A program made the translations under genes and the position numbers. A DNA stretch of 64,000 nucleotides from the NCBI RefSeq assembly GCF_902726565.1, contig NZ_CACVAF010000009.1, positions 62,001 to 126,000 of the forward strand, read 5' to 3'. Source of the stretch: Yersinia vastinensis. Lineage in GTDB: Bacteria; Pseudomonadota; Gammaproteobacteria; Enterobacterales; Enterobacteriaceae. This document shows positions 29,057-37,492 of the stretch, piece after piece (positions within the stretch are counted from its first letter, which is position 1; each line of letters starts with the position of its first letter). The notes below the pieces were generated by a model. That model saw only the letters and a list, made by a program, of their open reading frames with translations. It was not told the origin of the DNA and did no database searches.

Positions 29057-29560
29057 TTACTCAATATTTGCTTCGATAAACCACAAGAATTTATCCAGAT
29101 CACGAGATGCGGCGGTAAACATATCTGCCGTATCTTCATCTTTAACTTCTGAAATTGCTTTACGGATGAAGTTCGCGACCACCCCATAACGATCCGCCAA
29201 CTCTTTCAGGTGCTCTTGCACACTGTGGATATTGGTTGGATAGCTCTTCAATGGTGTTTCTTGAGTTACGAGTTGTGCAGTACCTAACGCAACGCCACCT
29301 AACTGTACGGCACGCTCAGCGAAGGTATCCAAGTGATCATTAATGGCAGTGCGGAAGCCATCCAACATTTCATGGACAGCAATAAAGTTGGCACCACGCA
29401 TATTCCAATGTGCTTGTTTGGTGATAAGTGACAGATCGATGAACTGAATAACCATGTCATTTAAGTACTTAATGGTTATTTCTTTAGTATGTTCATCAAC
29501 ATCATTGCGTGTGTAGATGAGTTCGGAAGATTTTGCTTTTACCAGTTTTGCTGTACTCAT
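29057..29560 (-). CDS. dps: DNA-protecting ferritin-like protein Dps
   Basis: Dodecameric mini-ferritin that binds DNA, oxidises Fe(II) with peroxide and protects DNA in starvation. It has 167 residues, as in E. coli. Ferroxidase ligands are visible: KQAHWNMRG and [22 protein letters not shown]. The Lys-rich N-terminus ([12 protein letters not shown]) is the DNA-binding tail. The ATG at 29560 has AGGGA upstream and matches the E. coli start; a longer frame upstream is spurious. Confidence 0.96.
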   Translation of the reverse strand: MSTAKLVKAKSSELIYTRNDVDEHTKEITIKYLNDMVIQFIDLSLITKQAHWNMRGANFIAVHEMLDGFRTAINDHLDTFAERAVQLGGVALGTAQLVTQETPLKSYPTNIHSVQEHLKELADRYGVVANFIRKAISEVKDEDTADMFTAASRDLDKFLWFIEANIE

Positions 29561-29964
29561 AATAGGTATCCCTTTATTGAGTTGATTGCCAATTTCTTCA
29601 CCGCAATAAGTATAACAAGAATATTTAACTTTGTGGTTTAGATAGTGCCTATCAATTAAATAGCTTATTAGCAAGAGTGTTTTAAAATGTAATTGAGTGT
29701 TTCCTATTTAAAATAGATTTTTTGCTTTTATGGCGTCTAATCGATAATGACTATGGCTGTGATTTATATATATTTTATTATTTAAATGGTTTTGAATGGT
29801 ATTTTATACTGAAGATGAAATGAAGCTGTGGTTAATTAATAACTTGCGTGGCTCAGTTTCGGTGATTAATAACATGAAAAATAAATAGTTTCTACTCTGG
29901 ACTATTTCATTGCTATTTTATCAATATGTTATGCCGATTAATTTAACCGGCATTGATAAGAGGG
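29561..29964. other. dps upstream region
   Basis: About 400 bases, strongly AT-rich, between tam and dps (both minus strand). It should hold the dps promoter, which in E. coli responds to OxyR, IHF and RpoS. I could not identify those sites with confidence. No gene seen. Confidence 0.5.
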
Positions 29965-30741
29965 TTATTGTGGCATGTGGGCAACAATGAATAAGCGTGG
30001 GAATGCGAGTAAGCGTTGCCCATCAACTTGTTGTGGATAGGCGGTATCGATGAGAGCCAGATAATCTTGCAAGAAATCTACTCGCAGAGCTTCAGAAAGT
30101 GGCTCGAGGAAGGGGCGTAAACCGGTAGCACGTAGCCAGTCAATAATCGCTTGTGCTGAAGGCATTGGGTGGTGATAGGTGGTACGCCAAATATCTACCC
30201 GTTCGGCATGTGGAGCCAACAAATCGTAATATTGATTGGCCGTGAGCACTTTTGTTCGGATAACCCCTGCTTCTTGTAAGGTTTGTTGCCATGGGCCATT
30301 TTCTGCCACTTCCCGCATGGCTCTGTGGCTGGGTTCATCCAGATTATCAGGCATCTGAACCGCAAGGACACCGCCGGGTGCCAGCTTGGTCAATAAATCA
30401 GGAAAAAGTTGCTGGTGGTCAGTGATCCACTGTAATGAGGCATTGGCATAAATAAGGTCTTGTGGCTCAGAAGGCTGCCACTGGCGGATATCTGTTTCGA
30501 GAAAGGCGCAATCAGGCAAGCGCTGCTGCGCGCTGAGTAACATACTTGCTGAATTATCAATTCCAACAAGTTGGCTGTGGGGAAAACGCTGTTGCAATAA
30601 CTGAGTGGAGTTGCCCGGCCCACACCCTAAGTCACTGATCCGTTTTGGGGCTGCTAGCGTAATATGCGCGAGCAGATCATTGGCAGGGCGGGTGCGTTCC
30701 GCTTCAAATTGGCGGTATAAATCAGGATCCCAGTCTTGCAT
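29965..30741 (-). CDS. tam: Trans-aconitate 2-methyltransferase
   Basis: SAM-dependent methyltransferase that detoxifies trans-aconitate, a spontaneous inhibitor-like by-product of the citric acid cycle. The SAM-binding motif [10 protein letters not shown] is near residue 40, and [18 protein letters not shown] and the C-terminal RLFIVAHMP match E. coli Tam. The ATG at 30741 follows GGAGG and gives 258 residues (252 in E. coli); an upstream ATG would add 19 unrelated residues. Confidence 0.92.
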   Translation of the reverse strand: MQDWDPDLYRQFEAERTRPANDLLAHITLAAPKRISDLGCGPGNSTQLLQQRFPHSQLVGIDNSASMLLSAQQRLPDCAFLETDIRQWQPSEPQDLIYANASLQWITDHQQLFPDLLTKLAPGGVLAVQMPDNLDEPSHRAMREVAENGPWQQTLQEAGVIRTKVLTANQYYDLLAPHAERVDIWRTTYHHPMPSAQAIIDWLRATGLRPFLEPLSEALRVDFLQDYLALIDTAYPQQVDGQRLLAFPRLFIVAHMPQ

Positions 30742-30854
30742 GAATAACCTCCAAGAGAGTAACAGTGGAGTGATTTGGGTAGTAAAAACCGCCATCACTC
30801 TTTAACGTAAGTCCTACAACTTCAAGCCTTACAAAAACAAAGAACAACAGTATC

Positions 30855-31520
30855 TTACAGATTTTGTAATGCGCCACTGAATAAGACCGCCCCAGTTGGC
30901 TGACCAGTAGGAGATCCGCCGTGCGGCTCCAGACTGATTGCCAGCAATGAATTTGCGCTTAACTGATTTTCAGCCAGTGTCAGTTGGGTTGGCCCATGGG
31001 TATTTAGCAAGCCCAGTGAGTGAGGTTTTTCACCGGCGGGAATACTCCATAATTCAAGGCTGTTGCTATCACTGACTGCAACTGGATTGAGTGGTGTTAG
31101 CGTTAAACTGCGAGTCGATTTTTCAAGGCTGACAACCCATTGGCCATGTTGTTGGCTATTAGACAACACTGCTACAGGTATTGCCGTGGGGGGGGTTACC
31201 AGTAGTCGCGGTATCACTAATATAGCAGCAAGAGCGGCGGCGACCGCCCAACCAGCATAAGACCAACGATTTCGCTTAATATGGCGCACATTAATGGCTG
31301 GTAACTGTAGCTCCAGCCGTTTCCAAACACGCTCAGGCGGCTCTAACGGGGCTAGCTGATTATCCAATTGAGTAAACAAGCTTTGCCAACTGGCAACATC
31401 TGCTGCCAGCCGGGGATCACGGCGGACTCTTCGTTCAAAACGCACCCGGGCCAGTCCGCGCAAGGTTCCCAGCGCATACTCTGCAGCCAGTGCTGAGTCA
31501 TATTCGCGTCTGTTTTTCAT
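30855..31520 (-). CDS. RskA/ChrR-like transmembrane anti-sigma factor
   Basis: Anti-sigma factor for the ECF sigma encoded immediately upstream. The N-terminal cytoplasmic domain (about 1-75) has the AAEYALGTL..ARVRFERR pattern of this family, one helix (about 88-110, WAVAAALAAILVI) crosses the membrane, and the periplasmic part (about 115-221) matches the anti-sigma-K domain (LELWSIPAG .. LLAISLEPHGGS). The ATG at 31520 overlaps the sigma-factor stop by four bases, so the pair is translationally coupled. Length is 221 residues. The signal it senses is unknown. Confidence 0.85.
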   Translation of the reverse strand: MKNRREYDSALAAEYALGTLRGLARVRFERRVRRDPRLAADVASWQSLFTQLDNQLAPLEPPERVWKRLELQLPAINVRHIKRNRWSYAGWAVAAALAAILVIPRLLVTPPTAIPVAVLSNSQQHGQWVVSLEKSTRSLTLTPLNPVAVSDSNSLELWSIPAGEKPHSLGLLNTHGPTQLTLAENQLSANSLLAISLEPHGGSPTGQPTGAVLFSGALQNL

Positions 31521-32071
31521 AAGCCTACACAGTCCTTCAGGTGGTCCAGTGCACGACGTATCCAGCTTTTTATCGTACCAAGTGGTTGCTGTAAATGAAT
31601 TGAGATTTCCCCATGAGAAAGCCCTTGATAATAAGCCAGCATAATACTTTGCCGTTGCTCTACTGATAGGTGCGCCAGGCAATTGGCTAATTGTTGAGCT
31701 TCACTATCTTGCTGCAATTGCGCCAACGGTGTCAGGGTGTCATCGGGCAGTGCAGCAGTTTCTTCATCGTCCAATGTTTGCAGGCGATTATCACTACCCC
31801 GCATCAAATCGATAGCTCGGTTACGTACGATATGCGTTAGCCACGTCAGCGGTGCACTGAGTTGCGCATTATAATTTCCTGCTCGGTGCCAAACGGTGAG
31901 AAAGCTGTCGTGTAAAACTTCTTCTGCTCGGGCAGGATTACGGAGCATGCGTAGCGCGACTGCGAATAATCGGGGGGAGGTGAGTCGATAAAGCTTTTCA
32001 AAAGCGGACTGATCGCCTTGAGCTATGGCATTTATCAGTCCGATCTGTTGTTCCAGCGAACATTCATTCAT
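31517..32071 (-). CDS. ECF-type (SigK-like) RNA polymerase sigma factor
   Basis: Extracytoplasmic-function sigma factor, 184 residues. Region 2 is visible in the first half (NPARAEEVLHDSFLTVW, WLTHIVRNRAIDLMR) and region 4 in the second (LSHGEISIHLQQPLGTIKSW with the helix-turn-helix). There is no region 1 or 3. The ATG at 32071 follows AGGGA. Its partners are the FAS1 protein upstream (61 bases away) and the anti-sigma factor downstream (overlapping). A conserved layout of this kind in mycobacteria is SigK-RskA with the FAS1 antigens MPT70/MPT83. Confidence 0.88.
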   Translation of the reverse strand: MNECSLEQQIGLINAIAQGDQSAFEKLYRLTSPRLFAVALRMLRNPARAEEVLHDSFLTVWHRAGNYNAQLSAPLTWLTHIVRNRAIDLMRGSDNRLQTLDDEETAALPDDTLTPLAQLQQDSEAQQLANCLAHLSVEQRQSIMLAYYQGLSHGEISIHLQQPLGTIKSWIRRALDHLKDCVGL

Positions 32072-32132
32072 GTGCCAATCCCTAAAAAATCCGTCAGGTG
32101 CAGTGAGACACTGCACCCAGTATAGACGGGTT

Positions 32133-32693
32133 TTATTTAGGCATCAGGACAGTATCGATAACATCGATCACACCATTTTTCTGTTGTACATCATAGGTAC
32201 TGATGTTGGCGACATTCCCTTTCGCATCTTTGATCTGAATATTGTGCGGACCATTATTCATAAACCATAGTGGTTGACCGTTAACAGTTTTCAGTTCAGC
32301 AGTGCCCCCACCGGCTTTAATTTTACTTGCTAACTGCTTCATATCGTACTTCCCGGCCACCACGTGATACGTCAGGATCTGGGTGAGCATGGCTTTATTT
32401 TCTGGTTTGACCAGATTTTCAACCGTACCTGCTGGCAATTTTGCAAACGCGGCGTCAGTGGGTGCGAACACGGTAAAGGGACCCTGGCCTTGTAGTGTGT
32501 CAACCAACCCAGCGGCCTTAACTGCTGCAACCAAAGTGGTATGGTCTTTCGAGTTCACCGCATTCTCAATAATATTCTTGCTCGGAAACATTGAAGCGCC
32601 ACCCACCATGACAGTGTCGGACATCATGGCGGCCATTGAAACACTGCTGAACACTAAAGAAGCACAGATAGCGGTACGAATAAGCGTTTTCAT
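32133..32693 (-). CDS. Exported fasciclin (FAS1) domain protein
   Basis: Secreted 186-residue protein: signal peptide of about 21 residues followed by one FAS1 domain. Both FAS1 hallmark boxes are present: GPFTVFAPTDAAFAKLP (H1) and LTYHVVAGKY (H2), with VIDVIDTVLMP closing the fold. FAS1 domains mediate adhesion or ligand binding; the role here is unknown. AAGGA precedes the ATG. It is first in the operon with the ECF sigma and anti-sigma genes and is the likely main target of that sigma factor. Confidence 0.88.
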   Translation of the reverse strand: MKTLIRTAICASLVFSSVSMAAMMSDTVMVGGASMFPSKNIIENAVNSKDHTTLVAAVKAAGLVDTLQGQGPFTVFAPTDAAFAKLPAGTVENLVKPENKAMLTQILTYHVVAGKYDMKQLASKIKAGGGTAELKTVNGQPLWFMNNGPHNIQIKDAKGNVANISTYDVQQKNGVIDVIDTVLMPK

Positions 32694-32743
32694 AATGTAT
32701 TCCTTTTAGGATGGTTGAGGTGAAGTCTTGCCTCACATCTACC

Positions 32744-32772
32744 TATACGAATCAGCTTGGTGTTTTGGATGC
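32744..32772 (-). promoter_or_regulatory. Candidate ECF promoter of the FAS1 operon
   Basis: On the minus strand GCATCC is followed, 17 bases on, by CGTATA, about 50 bases before the FAS1 start. The hexamers resemble the mycobacterial SigK type (CCATCC .. CGAAT). One site only, so this is inference. Confidence 0.35.
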
Positions 32773-32794
32773 AAAAAAATTAAAAAATAATAAA

Positions 32795-32830
32795 GAAAAA
32801 ACGCCAACCCTTGAAATTACTGGGTTGGCG
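32795..32830 (-). terminator. Terminator downstream of the GNAT gene
   Basis: Stem CGCCAACCC / GGGTTGGCG with an eleven-base loop. A run of A on the plus strand at 32796-32801 becomes a T-tract on the minus strand, after the acetyltransferase stop at 32859. Confidence 0.85.
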
Positions 32831-32858
32831 AGAATGCTGGTAGGCATCAGAAAGGCTA

Positions 32859-33356
32859 TTAGTGCGAGTTTGGGACGAGTACCCGATGCATAACATAGGC
32901 ATCAACGTAACCCAGTTCGCGATGGTTAAATGCGTTTGGTAATGTGGCAATGATGTCGAAACCTAACTTTTGCCATAGAGCAACGGCCAGAGTATTGGTG
33001 CTGACAACAAAGTTAAACTGCATTGCCCGGTAGCCGAGAGTTGTTGCCTGTTCAATGCAATGAATCCCTAAGGCTTTGCCAATCCCCAAGCCGCGAGCTT
33101 GCCCGTCAACCATAAACGATGCATTAGCAACATGAGAACCGAGGCCGCGTTGGTTATCGATTAATTTATACATGCCAACAATATGTTGTTCATGCAGCGC
33201 GACGAAACAGCGCACCCCGGGGCCAAACCAGTAATCATAAGCATCTTGCTCAGAGGTATCAGGAGTGAAGACATAAGTATCCCCACGGCTGATGACTGCC
33301 TGAAATAGCGGCCATATTTGGGCAAAATCTGCGGGCGTCGCCATTCTGATTTCCAT
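32859..33356 (-). CDS. GNAT-family N-acetyltransferase
   Basis: Acetyl-CoA-dependent N-acetyltransferase, 165 residues, substrate unknown. The acetyl-CoA loop QARGLGIGKAL (motif A, about 88-98) is intact and is followed by the NTLAVALWQKLGF motif. AAGGAG precedes the ATG. It begins 14 bases after rhtA on the same strand, suggesting one transcript with the threonine/homoserine exporter. Confidence 0.85.
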   Translation of the reverse strand: MEIRMATPADFAQIWPLFQAVISRGDTYVFTPDTSEQDAYDYWFGPGVRCFVALHEQHIVGMYKLIDNQRGLGSHVANASFMVDGQARGLGIGKALGIHCIEQATTLGYRAMQFNFVVSTNTLAVALWQKLGFDIIATLPNAFNHRELGYVDAYVMHRVLVPNSH

Positions 33357-33370
33357 GTATAGCTCCTTTT

Positions 33371-34258
33371 TTAGGCAATTTGGTCAATTTGGGGCTTGGG
33401 TTTGATCGTTAACGTTGCACCAATCGATGCACTGATAATGGATGCCAAAGCCAACCATTGAATCAATGTTAGATGTTCATTTAAGAATACCAGCCCCGAA
33501 ATTGCCGCTAATGCAGGTTCCAAACTCATCAGCGTACCGAATGTACGGGTTGGAAGGCGGGTGAGGGCGACCATCTCAAGTGAGTAGGGCAACGCGGTGG
33601 ACAAAATAGCCACCGCTAAGGCAACCGGTAAAATTGCGGGGTCAAACAGTGCCAAACCGTTATAAGCCACCCCTATTGGACAGAAAACCAGTGCCGCAAT
33701 CAGAGAGCCAACTGCAACGGTTCCTGGCCCATGATCTCCCCCGGCTTTTTGCCCTGAAACGATATACAGTGCCCAGCAAGCCCCCGCACCTAGCGCATAA
33801 GCCGCACCAAACAAATCTATCGTGCCAATATTATTCCCTAAGGGTAATAGGAACCACAAACCAAGTATGGCTAATCCGACCCAGATGAAATCAACGGGGC
33901 GGCGTGAAGATAGCATAGCCACCGCCAGAGGTCCGGTAAACTCCAGTGCGACGGCAATCCCTAATGGCACCGTTTTTAATGACAGATAAAACAGAAAATT
34001 CATGCCACCCAACGTCACCCCATAAATAAACAAGGGTAAACGACTGCCCGCTTCAAATCGCATTCGCCACGGTTTAAAGATGATAAACAGTATTAATGTG
34101 CCAATACCAAGGCGCAGCGACGTTATTCCCTGTGCTCCGACGACGGGAAACAGGCTTTTTGCAAGCGATGCGCCACTCTGTATTGAGATCATAGCGATTA
34201 TCAGCAAGAAAATCGGAAGCAGTGGCAGTGAATGTTTGGATGAAGGAGACAAAGACAT
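33371..34258 (-). CDS. rhtA: Threonine/homoserine exporter RhtA
   Basis: Ten-helix inner-membrane EamA exporter conferring resistance to homoserine and threonine, 295 residues as in E. coli. Similarity is unmistakable: SIQSGASLAKSLFPVVGA, GGMNFLFYLSLKTVPLGIAV, ALEFTGPLAVAM and TRLPTRTFGTLMSLEPALAA. The neighbours dps and ompX match the E. coli locus. Its GNAT downstream partner is not part of the E. coli arrangement. Confidence 0.94.
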   Translation of the reverse strand: MSLSPSSKHSLPLLPIFLLIIAMISIQSGASLAKSLFPVVGAQGITSLRLGIGTLILFIIFKPWRMRFEAGSRLPLFIYGVTLGGMNFLFYLSLKTVPLGIAVALEFTGPLAVAMLSSRRPVDFIWVGLAILGLWFLLPLGNNIGTIDLFGAAYALGAGACWALYIVSGQKAGGDHGPGTVAVGSLIAALVFCPIGVAYNGLALFDPAILPVALAVAILSTALPYSLEMVALTRLPTRTFGTLMSLEPALAAISGLVFLNEHLTLIQWLALASIISASIGATLTIKPKPQIDQIA

Positions 34259-34661
34259 CCTGTTGAGCCTCGAAGAAAAGTATTAGATATCCATGTCTGC
34301 CAGTGTAAATGAAATGTCAGCGAAGTGTTTGAAAATAACCAAGAACTAAAGAAAAGACGTCGCCCAGAAAATTAAAGATAAATAATTTTCTGACTTGCTG
34401 TTTTTTAACGCTATTTTTGACGTTAATTTGAGCATGAAAATTAAGAATAGTCTGGAATGCCTTTTGGTGATGGATGTCACAAAATAGAGTGGTATAGTGA
34501 AAAATCGTAAGCGTATTAGCAAGATGGAAGATGCTTGAAATTCTTTGTTACACCAAATAAATAGTTAGACAATCATTACCAGGCAGAGTTTCTAACTGTT
34601 TATTGTTATAATTTCATGGTGTTTTTGTTTCATCTAAAATTTTGCGTCTTTCGAGGTGGTT
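34259..34661. other. Divergent rhtA-ompX intergenic region
   Basis: About 400 bases, AT-rich, carrying divergent promoters for rhtA and ompX. GAGGTGG sits just before the ompX ATG at 34662. No small RNA gene was recognised. Confidence 0.5.
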
Positions 34662-35189
34662 ATGAATAAAATTGCATGTCTTTCAGCTGTAGCAGCTTGT
34701 GTATTAGCAGTGACCGCAGGTTCCGCTTTTGCAGGTCAAAGCACTGTTTCTGGTGGTTATGCCCAGAGCGATTACCAAGGTGTTGCTAACAAATCTTCAG
34801 GTTTCAACCTGAAATACCGTTACGAGTGGAGTGATTCTCAACTGGGGTACATCACCTCTTTCACTCACACTGAAAAAAGCAGCTTCGGTGACAGCGCGTC
34901 TGTTTACAACAAAGCACAATACAATGCCATCACCGGTGGTCCAGCTTACCGCATCAACGATTGGGCTAGCATCTATGGCCTGGTAGGTGTGGGTTACGGT
35001 CGTTTCACTCAGAACTTCCCAACTTCTGCGGGCGACAAAAACAGCACCAGCGATTACGGTTTCACTTACGGCGCAGGTATGCAGTTTAACCCAATGCAAA
35101 ATGTTGCTCTGGATGTTTCTTACGAACAGAGCCGTATCCGCAACGTTGATGTGGGTACTTGGGTTGCTGGCGTAGGTTACACTTTCTAA
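34662..35189 (+). CDS. ompX: Outer membrane protein OmpX
   Basis: Eight-stranded outer-membrane beta-barrel of the OmpX/Ail/PagC/Lom family, 175 residues including a 23-residue signal peptide (cut before GQSTVSGG). Short barrels with polar loops, a terminal aromatic (GVGYTF) and the YEQSRIRNVDVGTWVAG segment identify OmpX. The ATG at 34662 has GAGGTGG upstream; the ATG at 34656 would put the signal peptide too close to that site. It has roles in adhesion and complement interaction in this family. Confidence 0.95.
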   Translation: MNKIACLSAVAACVLAVTAGSAFAGQSTVSGGYAQSDYQGVANKSSGFNLKYRYEWSDSQLGYITSFTHTEKSSFGDSASVYNKAQYNAITGGPAYRINDWASIYGLVGVGYGRFTQNFPTSAGDKNSTSDYGFTYGAGMQFNPMQNVALDVSYEQSRIRNVDVGTWVAGVGYTF

Positions 35190-35242
35190 GCAATTGCTTA
35201 GGACTATCAGCATTCATCTTTTATCGTGACATGCTGTGCTTG

Positions 35243-35270
35243 AAAAATCCGCTTTCGGGCGGATTTTTTT
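35243..35270 (+). terminator. Terminator of ompX
   Basis: Stem AAAATCCGC / GCGGATTTT with a TTTCGG loop, followed by a run of T, about 55 bases after the ompX stop. Confidence 0.88.
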
Positions 35271-35335
35271 CGTCTGTACCCTACATCGGTATCAATCAGT
35301 GATGCTGGGAGTGGCCGTATTTGACGGGATGAAAA

Positions 35336-36028
35336 CTATTTGACCGTATTGGCGGCATCAGCAATCAAATCGATGATTTGTTGTGGATGTGAAATATGTG
35401 ATGCGTGGCTAGAGAGTAACTCAATCACCTTTTGTGCTTGAATTCGTTCGGCAAATCCACGTTGTGTTTCGGCTGGTAACATTCTGTCTTCGGTTGAAAC
35501 TTGATACCAGCAGGGTTTGACGCGCCAGGCTGGTTGGGCTGACTTATCAGTAAAAGTGCGGGCGGCTAAAGGTTTTTGTGATAACGCCATAACCAAGGCT
35601 TCGTTTTCATCGATATCTTGGCACATGTGCTCATGGAATTTGTCGGAATCAATCCACAAAAAACCGTTATCATCAGGGCGAATGTAAGCTGTCCCGGCAG
35701 GGGGGGCACGTAAAGCTAATAGGCTAGATAAACTTTCACCAGCATCAGGGGCAAATGCGGCAAGATAAACCATCCCTACCACATTTTGCAGGTGCCCGAC
35801 CTGTGTAATCACCATTCCGCCATAAGAGTGACCGACTAATAATGTCGGGCCATACAATGCAGTGGTGAGTTTGATCGTGCGTTCTACATCATCGGCTAAT
35901 GATGTAAGCGGATTCTGGATAGCAATAACTCGGTGTCCCATTGCATGTAAGGCGGGAATAATATGTCGCCATTGTGAGCCATCAGCCCATGCTCCATGTA
36001 CTAATAGAATATTAAGTTTTGCCACCAT
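35336..36028 (-). CDS. Alpha/beta hydrolase (esterase-like)
   Basis: A 230-residue hydrolase with the nucleophile elbow GHSYGG (Ser near 69), the oxyanion segment VHGAWADGS near the N-terminus and a C-terminal His in LSSHASHIS. It resembles small salicylate/plant-type esterases of the alpha/beta fold, widespread in bacteria with unknown substrates. AGGGGGA precedes the ATG. It is a single gene on the minus strand. Confidence 0.8.
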   Translation of the reverse strand: MVAKLNILLVHGAWADGSQWRHIIPALHAMGHRVIAIQNPLTSLADDVERTIKLTTALYGPTLLVGHSYGGMVITQVGHLQNVVGMVYLAAFAPDAGESLSSLLALRAPPAGTAYIRPDDNGFLWIDSDKFHEHMCQDIDENEALVMALSQKPLAARTFTDKSAQPAWRVKPCWYQVSTEDRMLPAETQRGFAERIQAQKVIELLSSHASHISHPQQIIDLIADAANTVK

Positions 36029-36508
36029 ATTTCCCCCTGAACGGGTATTATCGTCAGTCGTGCATAATATCTTTATGCAGATACGGTATTCTTGATGAAT
36101 AACAATTTCTGGTCATTTACTGTTCTTAATTACAAGTTTTAATGACTGATGTATGTTATTAAAATTAATCAACTCTGTTATTAGAATTAAAGTATAAGCT
36201 TCCGGAGATGAATGGCTTTAAGATAAATACTAAAAAAGGCTATTCAATTAATCTATTAATGTGATATTTAACGATATAAAATCCCTAATAACAAAATAGA
36301 GGCTATTTTAAATAAGTAAAAACAAGAGATTAACCTGATTTTATCTCTTGATATTACCACGTAATTTACTGGTAAAAATGGAATAATATGACACACTACT
36401 CATAGCTTTGATTGATTGTCACTGTGTTTATCGTGATTGACGTATCAAGCTGAATAAAAACAATTGGTCAATATAAAACAATAAGTTGCCCTAAAATAGG
36501 TTGTAATC
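36029..36508. other. Divergent intergenic region upstream of the CDF gene
   Basis: About 480 bases, very AT-rich. A hairpin CAAGAGAT / ATCTCTTG at 36323-36350 lies 160 bases before the CDF start. No gene was recognised. Confidence 0.4.
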
Positions 36509-37447
36509 ATGACAATACTCAGTGAACAGGTAGCTCCTATACTGCATGATACCAAACTAGAACAGCAAATTTTACGCCGCTCGATTTTTTGTACCTTGTT
36601 TATTGCCATTATGGGCATCGTTTTCGGTATTGTGTGTGGCTCAATGTCGATTATTTTTGATGGTATGTTTTCTGCGTTAGATGCTGGGATGTGCAGTTTA
36701 TCTTTATTGGTATCTCGATTACTGGGTCAACCCAATAGCCGGCGTTTTCAATATGGTTTCTGGCATGTCGAACCTTTAGTTTTGGCCTTTAATGGCAGTC
36801 TACTGGCTTTCCTTTGTCTGTATGCTTTTGTTAATGCTATTAAAGGGATTATCGATGGAGGGCGGGAGCTGGAGCTTGGCTGGGCAATTGTTTATGCGCT
36901 GGTCGTCAGTGTTTTCTGTTTTACTATCTTCTTAAAACAACGCCGCTTAAATAAACGAGTGAAGTCTGAATTAATTGCATTGGATACCAAAAGCTGGCTG
37001 ATGTCAGCTTGTATTAGCTCTGCTTTATTAGTGGCCTTTTTGCTTTCCTGGAGCATGGAAGGCACGCGCTATGAACATTTGATTGTTTATACTGACCCTA
37101 GCGTGTTAGCACTGTTAACATTGGTCTTGATTCCAGTTCCAATAAAAACAGTCATTGCCGCTGTTCGTGAAGTATTACAGATGACACCCGATACACTGGA
37201 TGCATCGATGGAAAGCTTAATGGACAGACTAATGGCTAAGTACCAGTTTGTTGATTATTCACACTACGCCACCCGTATTGGTCGGGGATTATTTGTCGAA
37301 ATTCATGTGGTTATTCCACCAGAGATGGAAAATAGCGGAGTCTCTTATTTTGACCAAATACGTGATGAAATCTCCCATGCGATTGGCGAGTCAGGGCCAC
37401 ATCGTTGGTTAACCATTTCCTTTACCCGCAATGCGAAGTGGTTATAG
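36509..37447 (+). CDS. Cation diffusion facilitator (CDF) family efflux protein
   Basis: Inner-membrane divalent-metal/proton antiporter, 312 residues. Six helices are evident in the first 220 residues, and a C-terminal cytoplasmic regulatory domain follows (about 225-312). The transport site in helix two reads DGMFSALD, and helix five carries LDTKSWLMSA. The metal cannot be predicted. It is followed after 45 bases by an M24-like gene on the same strand, so the two probably form one unit. Confidence 0.78.
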   Translation: MTILSEQVAPILHDTKLEQQILRRSIFCTLFIAIMGIVFGIVCGSMSIIFDGMFSALDAGMCSLSLLVSRLLGQPNSRRFQYGFWHVEPLVLAFNGSLLAFLCLYAFVNAIKGIIDGGRELELGWAIVYALVVSVFCFTIFLKQRRLNKRVKSELIALDTKSWLMSACISSALLVAFLLSWSMEGTRYEHLIVYTDPSVLALLTLVLIPVPIKTVIAAVREVLQMTPDTLDASMESLMDRLMAKYQFVDYSHYATRIGRGLFVEIHVVIPPEMENSGVSYFDQIRDEISHAIGESGPHRWLTISFTRNAKWL

Positions 37448-37492
37448 TAAAAAGTCATGGGCCAGATGAATGTACATTAACTCACCGGGATA

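Noticed and set aside
30390-30805. Frames antisense to and shifted from tam
   Set aside because: Overlap the conserved methyltransferase and show no domain.
34797-35213. 138-codon minus-strand frame across ompX
   Set aside because: It is antisense to ompX with no codon bias or ribosome binding site; the product lacks recognisable features.
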